Assembly: GCA_964600365.1 (NCBI GenBank)
Contig: CAZRJG010000091.1
Coordinates: 1 to 6,433, forward strand
DNA from: GCA-020352575 sp964600365
GTDB lineage: Bacteria; Actinomycetota; Acidimicrobiia; Spongiisociales; JAENVV01
DNA length: 6,433 nucleotides
Reading direction: 5' to 3'
The position numbers and the translations under genes were made by a program. The notes beneath the pieces were generated by a model, which saw only the letters and a list, made by a program, of their open reading frames with translations, was not told the origin of the DNA and ran no database searches. Within the stretch, counting starts at the first letter, position 1. The number at the start of each line of letters is the position of its first letter. Below, piece after piece: positions 1 to 6,101 of this stretch.

Positions 1-560
1 TCCTCCCAGACGTCTACGTGCCCTGTGACGACTGCGGCGGGCGGCGGTACAACCGCGAGACGCTCGAGATCCTCTGGAAGGGCAAGTCCATCGCCGATGT
101 GCTCGACATGCCCGTCGAAGAGGCTCTCTCCTTCTTCGAGAACCAGCCGTCGATCGCCCGGGTGATCCAGACCCTCTACGACGTGGGCCTCGGCTACGTG
201 CGCCTCGGACAGCCAGCACCCACGTTGTCGGGTGGAGAGGCACAACGGGTGAAGCTCGCCGAGCAGTTGGGCCGCCGGTCGACCGGCAGGACGTTCTACA
301 TCCTCGACGAGCCCACGACCGGACTGCACTTCGAGGACGTGCGGAAGCTCCTCGCCGTTCTGCACCGCCTCGCCGACGCGGGGAACACGGTGGTGGTGAT
401 CGAGCACAACCTCGACGTCATCAAGTCGGTGGACTGGGTGATCGACCTGGGGCCCGAGGGCGGTGACGGCGGGGGCCGGATCATCGCCGAGGGAACGCCC
501 GAGGATGTCGCTGCGGTCGCCGAGTCGCACACGGGGCAGTTCCTCTCCAAGGTCCTCTGA
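1..560 (+). CDS. uvrA: UvrA, excinuclease ABC subunit A (3' end only)
   Basis: This is the C-terminal 185 residues of UvrA, the ATP-dependent damage sensor of nucleotide excision repair, which loads UvrB on damaged DNA in the cytoplasm. The reading frame is open from base 3, so the gene starts upstream of the window. The visible part opens with LPDVYVPCDDCGGRRYN, the distal Cys-X2-Cys pair of the second zinc module (codons at 24-26 and 33-35). Next come the ABC signature LSGGEAQRVKLA (225-260), Walker B ILDEPTTGLH (300-329) and the H-loop VIEHN with its His at 405-407. These belong to the second nucleotide-binding domain, whose Walker A lies outside the window. The end, SHTGQFLSKVL, matches the usual UvrA C-terminus, so the gene is intact at this side. 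Its TGA stop shares one base with the next start (TGATG). UvrA identity is close to certain. Confidence 0.98.
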   Translation, partial: LPDVYVPCDDCGGRRYNRETLEILWKGKSIADVLDMPVEEALSFFENQPSIARVIQTLYDVGLGYVRLGQPAPTLSGGEAQRVKLAEQLGRRSTGRTFYILDEPTTGLHFEDVRKLLAVLHRLADAGNTVVVIEHNLDVIKSVDWVIDLGPEGGDGGGRIIAEGTPEDVAAVAESHTGQFLSKVL

Positions 561-1243
561 TGGAGTGGTCGGATCTCGCCGCGTGGTGGGTCGAGGAGGC
601 CCGCGACCCGGCGTACGGGAGCGAGGTGCTCCCGTTGCTCCGTACTGTTCTTCCCGAGGTCGACGGGTCCACCGTGCTCGAGGTGGGTTGTGGGGAGGGG
701 CAGGTCCTCCGGCTCCTGCGCGACGCCGGGGCGGTGGCATTCGGCATGGACCTCGACCTCGGCTTGGCCGGCCTCGCAGGAGGGTCCTTTCGGGGCATCC
801 TCCCGTCGTTGGCGGCCGTGCGCACCGGGTCGGTGGACGCCGTTGTGTGCTCGCTGGTTCTCGAACACCTGCCTTCGCTCGATGGCGTGTTCGAGGAGTG
901 GCATCGCGTGACCGCCCCTGGAGGGTGGTGTGCCCTCGTGGTGAACCACCCGTTGCAGACGGCGCCGGATGGCGGGCCGATCACCGACCCGTTCGACGGT
1001 GAGGTGTACCTGCGGGTGGGCGAGTACTTCGGCGATGGGTGGACTGACGAGCCGGCCGGGTCGGGGACGGTGCGCTTCCACCACCGCTCGCTCGGCGCCG
1101 TGCTCGGGCCCGCCGCCGCAGCCGGCTGGGCGCTGGAGCGATTCGAGGAACGTCCGATCTCGGATGAGCTGCTGGCATCGGACCCTTCCTGGGCGGGGCA
1201 TGAGCACCTGCCGCGACTCCTCGGGGTGCGGTGGCGGCGCTGA
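560..1243 (+). CDS. Class I SAM-dependent methyltransferase, substrate unknown
   Basis: A 227-residue protein with a Rossmann-type methyltransferase core. Motif I is VLEVGCGEG (residues 39-47, glycines 43/45/47). A probable ribose-binding acid follows at D64 or D66 in GMDLD. Then come VDAVVCSLVLEHL (92-104), typical of the Methyltransf_11 group, and the APGG turn (119-122). The C-terminal part contains FHHRSLGAVL (173-182) and AAGWALERFEE (187-197), which resemble the substrate-lid region of small-molecule methyltransferases. There is no DNA methyltransferase NPPY or PC motif, no signal peptide and no membrane segment. The ATG at 560 overlaps the uvrA stop, with a weak AAGG at 549-552, and its own TGA (1241-1243) overlaps the probable uvrC start. 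It is therefore probably translated together with both repair genes. A repair role is inferred only from position; the true substrate (metabolite, protein, RNA) cannot be read from the sequence. Confidence 0.88.
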   Translation: MEWSDLAAWWVEEARDPAYGSEVLPLLRTVLPEVDGSTVLEVGCGEGQVLRLLRDAGAVAFGMDLDLGLAGLAGGSFRGILPSLAAVRTGSVDAVVCSLVLEHLPSLDGVFEEWHRVTAPGGWCALVVNHPLQTAPDGGPITDPFDGEVYLRVGEYFGDGWTDEPAGSGTVRFHHRSLGAVLGPAAAAGWALERFEERPISDELLASDPSWAGHEHLPRLLGVRWRR

Positions 1244-3072
1244 TGGAACGCCCCCGTCCCTCCGAGATCCCCGACGAGCCGGGGTCCTACCAGTTCCGCG
1301 ACGGGGACGGCCGGATCATCTACGTGGGGAAGGCGAGGTCGCTCCGCAAGCGCGTTGGCAGCTACTTCACGAGGCAGTCGGTCGGCCGGACGCGGGAGAT
1401 GGTGGAGACGGCTGCGTCGGTTGAGTGGATCGTCACCGAGACCGAGGTGGAGGCGTTCCTCCTCGAGTACACCCTCATCCAGCGCCACCAACCGCGATTC
1501 AACATCCGGCTCCGAGACGACAAGTCGTATCCCTTCCTCGCCATCACGCGATCCGAGGACTGGCCGGCTGCGAAGGTCGTGCGTGGACGGCGCAAGAAGG
1601 GCGACCAGTACTTCGGTCCCTATGCGCACGCATACGCAATCCGCAACACCCTCGACCTTCTCCTCAAGACCTTCCCGGTACGGACGTGCACGAACGGCAA
1701 GTTCAAAGAGCACGTCCAGCGGGGACGGCCCTGCCTCCTAGCCGACATCGAAAAGTGCTCGGCGCCGTGCGTCGGGGCGATCGGACCCGGGGAGTACTCG
1801 GCACATCTCGACGGGTTGGCACGGTTCTTGGAGGGTGACGGCGGCGAGGTCATCGACCGCCTCACCGGGGAGATGCTCGAGGCGTCCGAGGCGCTGGAGT
1901 TCGAACGGGCTGCTCGACTGCGGGATCGCCTCCAGGACGTCGAGAAGGCACTCGCCCGCCAGGAGGTCGTCTCGGCGAGCGGCGAGGACTTCGACCTCAT
2001 CGCCGTCCACGACGCCGAGCTGGAAGCCGCCGTGGAGATCCTCATCGTTCGGAAGGGACGGGTGATCGGCCGGTACGGGTCCGTTGTCGAGAAGGTGGAG
2101 GACCTGGCCCCCCCTGCGCTCGTCGCCCGGGTCATCGCCCAGCGGTATGCGACGGATCCTCCGCCCCCCGCGGTCCTCACCTCCATCGAGCCCGAGGACG
2201 TTGGCACGGTCGGCGACTGGTTGGAGGAGCGCCGGGGCACGAAGGTCTCGCTGCGAGTTCCCCAGCGGGGCCCGAAGCGTCGCCTCATGGAGACGACTGC
2301 CCGCAACGCCGCCGAGGCGCATGCCCGTCACAAGCTGCGGCACACCTCCGATCCCAACCAGCGGGCACAGGCGCTGCGATCGCTGCAGGCCGAACTCGAT
2401 CTCATGGATCCTCCGCTGCGCATCGAGTGCTACGACATCTCGACCATCCAGGGTCGCCACACGGTCGGGTCCATGGTCGTGCTCGAGGACGGCCTGCCCC
2501 GGAGGTCCGAGTACCGCCGGTTCAAGATCCACTCGGTCGACGGTCAGGACGACTTCGCAGCGATGGAAGAGATGCTTCGGCGTCGGTTCGCCAACTACCT
2601 CGAGCAGCGGGAACAGGGGCCTGCTGAGGACTCGAAGTTCGCCTACCCCCCGTCGCTCGTGGTGATCGATGGGGGAGCGGGCCAACTCGGCAGGGCGGTG
2701 AAGGTGCTCGACCAGTACGGACTGGACATCCCCGTCATCGGGCTCGCGAAGCGGATGGAGGAGGTGTACCGGCCCGACGAGGACGACACCTTGCTCATCC
2801 CTCGTGATGCCCCGGCGCTCCACCTCCTCCAGCGGGCTCGAGACGAGGCCCATCGGTTCGCCATCACCTATCACCGCCAACTCCGGGGCAAGCGGATGGT
2901 GGACTCCATCCTCGACGAGGTGCCGGGAGTCGGCCCCGGCCGCAAGAAGCAACTCATCCGGGCCTTCGGCTCGGTGAAGCGGATGCGGAACGCGACGGAG
3001 GCCGAACTCGCCGAGGTCGTACCCTCGGGGGTCGCGGCGACCCTGTACGCTGCGCTTCACGACCCCGAGTGA
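1243..3072 (+). CDS. uvrC: UvrC, excinuclease ABC subunit C
   Basis: The nuclease of nucleotide excision repair, cutting 3' and 5' of a UvrB-marked lesion; 609 residues, about the usual length. A GIY-YIG domain (about 11-92) carries the 3'-incision residues: Y16, Y27, K30, R37, Y41, E75 and N87 align by motif. Four cysteines (C149, C164, C172, C176) sit where E. coli UvrC binds a [4Fe-4S] cluster. A UVR motif for UvrB binding spans about 204-238. The RNase H-like 5' nuclease has D398 (IECYDIS), D476 (VIDGGAG) and H537 (EAHRFAITYHR), matching E. coli D399/D466/H538. The C-terminus has one good helix-hairpin-helix (VPGVGPGRKKQL, 560-571) and a shortened second one. I chose the ATG at 1243 because it forms the same TGATG overlap as the gene before and starts just ahead of the conserved PDEPGSYQF. 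An in-frame GTG at 1231 would add four residues. Confidence 0.97.
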   Translation: MERPRPSEIPDEPGSYQFRDGDGRIIYVGKARSLRKRVGSYFTRQSVGRTREMVETAASVEWIVTETEVEAFLLEYTLIQRHQPRFNIRLRDDKSYPFLAITRSEDWPAAKVVRGRRKKGDQYFGPYAHAYAIRNTLDLLLKTFPVRTCTNGKFKEHVQRGRPCLLADIEKCSAPCVGAIGPGEYSAHLDGLARFLEGDGGEVIDRLTGEMLEASEALEFERAARLRDRLQDVEKALARQEVVSASGEDFDLIAVHDAELEAAVEILIVRKGRVIGRYGSVVEKVEDLAPPALVARVIAQRYATDPPPPAVLTSIEPEDVGTVGDWLEERRGTKVSLRVPQRGPKRRLMETTARNAAEAHARHKLRHTSDPNQRAQALRSLQAELDLMDPPLRIECYDISTIQGRHTVGSMVVLEDGLPRRSEYRRFKIHSVDGQDDFAAMEEMLRRRFANYLEQREQGPAEDSKFAYPPSLVVIDGGAGQLGRAVKVLDQYGLDIPVIGLAKRMEEVYRPDEDDTLLIPRDAPALHLLQRARDEAHRFAITYHRQLRGKRMVDSILDEVPGVGPGRKKQLIRAFGSVKRMRNATEAELAEVVPSGVAATLYAALHDPE

Positions 3073-3082
3073 CGAGACTTCC

Positions 3083-3961
3083 ATGACTCCGCCGCACCCC
3101 GCCAGCCAGGGACCCGAGGTCCTCCTCGTCACCGGCATGTCCGGTGCCGGTCGTTCCACCGTCGGCAAGGTGCTCGAGGACATCGGCTACGTGGTGGTCG
3201 ACAACCTCCCGCTCTCGCTCCTCGACGAGGTCGTCCGACTCCACGACATCGCCGAAGGGGACCGTCGACTGGCCGCCACGGTCGACGTGCGAACGGGGGT
3301 CGACAACGATGCATTGCATGCCGCCCTGAGAACGCTTCGGCGCCAGGGCATCGCTCCGATGGTCGTGTTCCTCGATGCCGCCGACGACACTCTGGCGACC
3401 CGCTACGACGAGGTGCGAAGGCCACATCCGGTCGAGGGGGCGACGGTCCTCGAGTCGATCGCCGCAGAGCGCGACGCGCTCGCGGAGATCAGGGAATCCT
3501 CCGATGTGGTCATCGACACCACCTCCTACAACGTGCACGACCTCCGGAGGCGCATCGAGGCCGAGTTCGCAAAGGTGCCAGGTCCGCGCCGTCTTCGCGT
3601 CTCGGTGCGCTCGTTCGGCTTCAAGCACGGGCACCCCCACGACGTGGACATGCTCTTCGACGTTCGCTTCCTGCCCAATCCGCACTGGCAGCCCGAACTA
3701 CGGCCCCAGACAGGGCTCGACGAGGCCGTCCGCGAGTTCGTGCTGGGCAACCCGGCGACACAGGAGTTCCTCGACCACGCCGAGGGCATGCTGGAGTTCC
3801 TTCTGCCGAGGTTCATCTCCGAGGGGAAGACATACCTCTCGCTCGGCGTCGGGTGCACCGGTGGGCGACATCGTTCGGTGGCGATCGCCGAGGAGTTGGG
3901 GCGCCGCCTCGGCGAGAGAGAGGTGGCCGTCTCGGTGCAGCACCGGGACCTCGAACGATGA
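3083..3961 (+). CDS. rapZ: RapZ/YvcJ family P-loop nucleotide-binding protein
   Basis: A 292-residue protein of the RapZ (YvcJ) family. The N-terminal P-loop domain has Walker A GMSGAGRST (18-26), followed by VLEDIGYVVVDNLP (30-43), a family hallmark. Arg replaces the usual P-loop Lys, as in several actinobacterial members. TTSYNVHDLR (146-155) ends this domain. The C-terminal domain has SFGFKHGHPHDVDMLFDVRF (177-196) and GCTGGRHRSV (257-266), the conserved ligand pocket that in E. coli senses glucosamine-6-phosphate. In E. coli, RapZ hands the small RNA GlmZ to RNase E and so controls glmS. Actinobacteria lack that RNA circuit, so only nucleotide binding and a link to amino-sugar or envelope supply can be suggested here. 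The ATG lies 10 bases after the uvrC stop, with no strong Shine-Dalgarno sequence. The 3' end overlaps yvcK by 4 bases, its standard partner. Confidence 0.95.
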   Translation: MTPPHPASQGPEVLLVTGMSGAGRSTVGKVLEDIGYVVVDNLPLSLLDEVVRLHDIAEGDRRLAATVDVRTGVDNDALHAALRTLRRQGIAPMVVFLDAADDTLATRYDEVRRPHPVEGATVLESIAAERDALAEIRESSDVVIDTTSYNVHDLRRRIEAEFAKVPGPRRLRVSVRSFGFKHGHPHDVDMLFDVRFLPNPHWQPELRPQTGLDEAVREFVLGNPATQEFLDHAEGMLEFLLPRFISEGKTYLSLGVGCTGGRHRSVAIAEELGRRLGEREVAVSVQHRDLER

Positions 3962-4926
3962 CGCTGCCGCAGGTGGAGCAGCAGCTCCTCGGATTGGCCG
4001 GCGATGGCCCGTCCGTGGTCGCCATCGGTGGTGGTCACGGCCTCGCGCAGCTCTTGCACGCCATCCGTGTGTACGCAGGCAAGATCACCGCGATCGTGAA
4101 CGTCGCCGACGACGGCGGCTCCAGTGGGCGGCTCATCCAGGACCTCCCGATGCCGCCTCCCGGCGACGTGCGGCGGGCACTCCTCGCCCTCACCCCAGGG
4201 CCGAGCATCGTCGGGGAGCTCTTCGCCTACCGGTTCGACGAGTCGGATGTGGCCGGCCACTCGCTCGGGAACCTGCTCCTCGCGGCGCTCGCCGAGATCA
4301 CTGACGACTTCCCGCAGGCGCTCGATGTCGCCGCCGACCTGCTCCGGTGCGTCGGTCGGGTGTTGCCCGCCTCGGCGCAGCGGCTTCACCTCGAAGCGAT
4401 CGTGGACGGCGAGCGGGTGCGGGGCCAAGTGTCGGTCGCGACGACTCCCGGCACGATCGAGCGCCTGGACCTCTTGCCGGCAGACGCACCCGCCGTACCC
4501 GCTGCCGCAGCGGCCATCCGGGAGGCAGACCAGGTGGTGCTCGCGCCGGGGAGCCTCTACACATCGCTGTTCGCAGCGCTGCGTGCGCCCGGGATCGCAG
4601 ACGCCGTCGATGCGTCCACGGGGGATCTCGTGTGGGTCATGAACCTCGTGACCCAGGAGCACGAGACCGCTGGCATGACCGGCCTCGACCACGTCGCTGC
4701 GCTCGCGGATGTGAGCGGCATCCGGAGGACCGGTACGATTCTCATCAACGACGGGCCGTTCGAGGTGCCGGACGTGGTGGATCCGATCACGATCGACGTG
4801 ATTGCAGCCATGGAGTGGGGGTGGTCCCTGTGCTCGGCGGACCTCGTCGACCGCGATGCTCCCTGGCCCCAACACGATCCGTTCCGCCTCGGCCGAGCCC
4901 TCTCTGACCTTGCGGAGGACGCATGA
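3958..4926 (+). CDS. yvcK: YvcK family gluconeogenesis factor (CofD-like)
   Basis: A 322-residue member of the YvcK/YbhK family, related in fold to the 2-phospho-L-lactate transferase CofD. Family motifs are in order: IGGGHGLAQ (23-31), VNVADDGGSSGRL (47-59), PPPGDVRRAL (67-76), GHSLGNLLLAAL (100-111), APGSLYTSL (196-204) and NLVTQEHETAGM (229-240). In the last, the usual Pro-Gly of TQPGET reads Glu-His. In Bacillus, YvcK is needed for growth on gluconeogenic carbon sources and for cell shape; the mycobacterial homologue (CuvA) also affects the cell wall. It binds UDP-sugars in studied members, and no enzyme activity is established. I chose the ATG at 3958 because it forms an ATGA overlap with the rapZ stop and directly precedes the conserved core; the frame is open upstream to 3853, but that part merely shadows rapZ. 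Unusually, whiA does not follow: the stop overlaps pgk. Confidence 0.93.
   Translation: MTLPQVEQQLLGLAGDGPSVVAIGGGHGLAQLLHAIRVYAGKITAIVNVADDGGSSGRLIQDLPMPPPGDVRRALLALTPGPSIVGELFAYRFDESDVAGHSLGNLLLAALAEITDDFPQALDVAADLLRCVGRVLPASAQRLHLEAIVDGERVRGQVSVATTPGTIERLDLLPADAPAVPAAAAAIREADQVVLAPGSLYTSLFAALRAPGIADAVDASTGDLVWVMNLVTQEHETAGMTGLDHVAALADVSGIRRTGTILINDGPFEVPDVVDPITIDVIAAMEWGWSLCSADLVDRDAPWPQHDPFRLGRALSDLAEDA
4914..4918 (+). promoter_or_regulatory. Ribosome binding site of pgk, inside the yvcK 3' end
   Basis: GGAGG lies 4 bases before the pgk ATG at 4923, within the last codons of yvcK (Glu-Asp-Ala-stop). It is one of the only two strong Shine-Dalgarno sequences in the window and supports the overlapping ATGA start. 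The 13-base stretch 4914-4926 differs at one base from the tpiA junction at 6089-6101. Confidence 0.85.
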
Positions 4927-6101
4927 ACCGACTCCCGACCATCGATGACGTCGACCTCGCCGGCCGGCGGGTGCTCGTGCGCGCCGACCTCAACGTCCCG
5001 CTCGACGACGGCGCGGTGAGCGACGACTTCCGCATTCGTTCGGCGTTGCCGACGATACGCCGCCTCCGCGACGAGGAAGCGATCGTCATCCTCTGCTCAC
5101 ACCTCGGTCGACCAAAGGGAGGAGAGGACCGCTTCCGGATGGACCCTGTCGCTGGCCGGCTGTCGGAGTTGGGCGGATTCCCCGTGACCAAACTCGACTC
5201 GGTGGTGGGACCCGACGTGAGCGCAGCCGTTGCCGGCGCCGTTGCCGGCGACGTCCTCCTGCTCGAGAACACGCGCTTCGAGGATGGTGAGACGGCCAAC
5301 GACCCCGCACTGTCTGCGGAACTCGCAGCGCTGGCCGACGTGTTCGTGCTGGACGCCTTCGGGACCGCGCATCGTGCCCATGCCTCGACCGCGGGCGTCG
5401 CCGAGCACCTCCCGTCGGTCGCCGGGCCACTCCTCCTCGCAGAGGTGGACGCACTCAGCAGGCTCCTCGATGATCCCCCACGCCCATTCACGGTCATCCT
5501 TGGTGGAGCGAAGGTCTCCGACAAGCTCGCGGTCATCGAAGCGCTCTTGCCCCGTGTGGACCGGATGCTGATCGGCGGGGGCATGTGCTTCACGCTCCTC
5601 AAGGCCCAAGGCAAGGAGGTCGGGGGTTCGCTCGTCGAGGAGGAGATGCTCGACGTGGTCGAGGGCCTCCTCTCGTCGGAACACGGTCACAAGATCGTGC
5701 TCCCGACCGATGTCGTGGCCGCGGATGGATTCCGCGAGGACGCGGCGCATCGGGTCGTTGGCACCGACGGCATCGAAGGAGGCTGGATGGGACTCGACAT
5801 CGGCCCGGAGACCACTGCGAACTTCGTGGCCGAGGTCGGCGCGAGCGCTGCCGTGTTCTGGAACGGGCCGATGGGCGTGTTCGAGTGGGAGGCGTTCCGT
5901 GCCGGCACCGCCGCCGTCGCCGAGGCCGTTGCCGACGCAGACGCATTCACCGTGGTCGGTGGTGGCGACTCGGTCGCTGCGATCCGCCTGCTCGGCCTCG
6001 AGGATGGGCCGAGCCACGTCTCAACCGGGGGAGGAGCCGGGCTCGAAATGTTGGAAGGCAAGACCCTGCCGGGGATCGCCGCACTCTTGGAGGACGAATG
6101 A
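4923..6101 (+). CDS. pgk: Phosphoglycerate kinase
   Basis: Phosphoglycerate kinase interconverts 1,3-bisphosphoglycerate + ADP with 3-phosphoglycerate + ATP in cytoplasmic glycolysis and gluconeogenesis. At 392 residues it is the normal bacterial length. The N-terminal, 3-phosphoglycerate-binding half shows RVLVRADLNVPL (16-27, with D22 and N24), R37, SHLGRPKG (59-66), LLLENTRFEDGE (112-123, R118) and DAFGTAHRAHAST (144-156, R151). The nucleotide-binding half shows ILGGAKVSDKL (192-202, with the phosphate-contacting Lys197), WNGPMGVFE (313-321), VVGGGDSVAA (344-353) and STGGGAGLEML (367-377). No key residue is missing. The ATG overlaps the yvcK stop and has GGAGG at 4914-4918. Its stop overlaps the tpiA start in the same way. 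Direct coupling to yvcK, with no gap gene before it, is the odd point. Confidence 0.98.
   Translation: MNRLPTIDDVDLAGRRVLVRADLNVPLDDGAVSDDFRIRSALPTIRRLRDEEAIVILCSHLGRPKGGEDRFRMDPVAGRLSELGGFPVTKLDSVVGPDVSAAVAGAVAGDVLLLENTRFEDGETANDPALSAELAALADVFVLDAFGTAHRAHASTAGVAEHLPSVAGPLLLAEVDALSRLLDDPPRPFTVILGGAKVSDKLAVIEALLPRVDRMLIGGGMCFTLLKAQGKEVGGSLVEEEMLDVVEGLLSSEHGHKIVLPTDVVAADGFREDAAHRVVGTDGIEGGWMGLDIGPETTANFVAEVGASAAVFWNGPMGVFEWEAFRAGTAAVAEAVADADAFTVVGGGDSVAAIRLLGLEDGPSHVSTGGGAGLEMLEGKTLPGIAALLEDE
6089..6093 (+). promoter_or_regulatory. Ribosome binding site of tpiA, inside the pgk 3' end
   Basis: GGAGG lies 4 bases before the tpiA ATG at 6098, in the last codons of pgk (Glu-Asp-Glu-stop). It fixes the tpiA start and mirrors the site before pgk. 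Confidence 0.85.

Noticed and set aside
481..1713. Open frames on the - strand opposite the methyltransferase and early uvrC
   Set aside because: They overlap each other and two real + strand genes, with low-complexity Arg/Pro/Ser content and no domain.
3073..3082. Possible promoter or terminator between uvrC and rapZ
   Set aside because: The gap is 10 bases, too short for either, and shows no hairpin or T-run.
1738..3183. Long open frame on the - strand (481 codons) opposite uvrC
   Set aside because: The complementary frame of a GC-rich gene lacks stops by chance; the product has no motif and uvrC motifs run through the whole region.
3853..3957. Possible 35-residue N-terminal extension of YvcK
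   Set aside because: It lies wholly inside rapZ, is Arg/Gly-rich in composition, and precedes the ATGA-overlap start at 3958, which fits the family N-terminus.
3526..4875. Long open frame on the - strand (449 codons) opposite rapZ and yvcK
   Set aside because: It is rich in Arg, His and Pro with no recognisable domain, and lies fully opposite two well-supported genes. High G+C with third-position G/C makes such antisense frames common.
5226..5249. Perfect tandem repeat of GCCGTTGCCGGC (2 x 12 bases)
   Set aside because: It encodes Ala-Val-Ala-Gly twice in a surface helix region of pgk; likely a chance or slippage duplication in GC-rich coding sequence, with no sign of a regulatory role.
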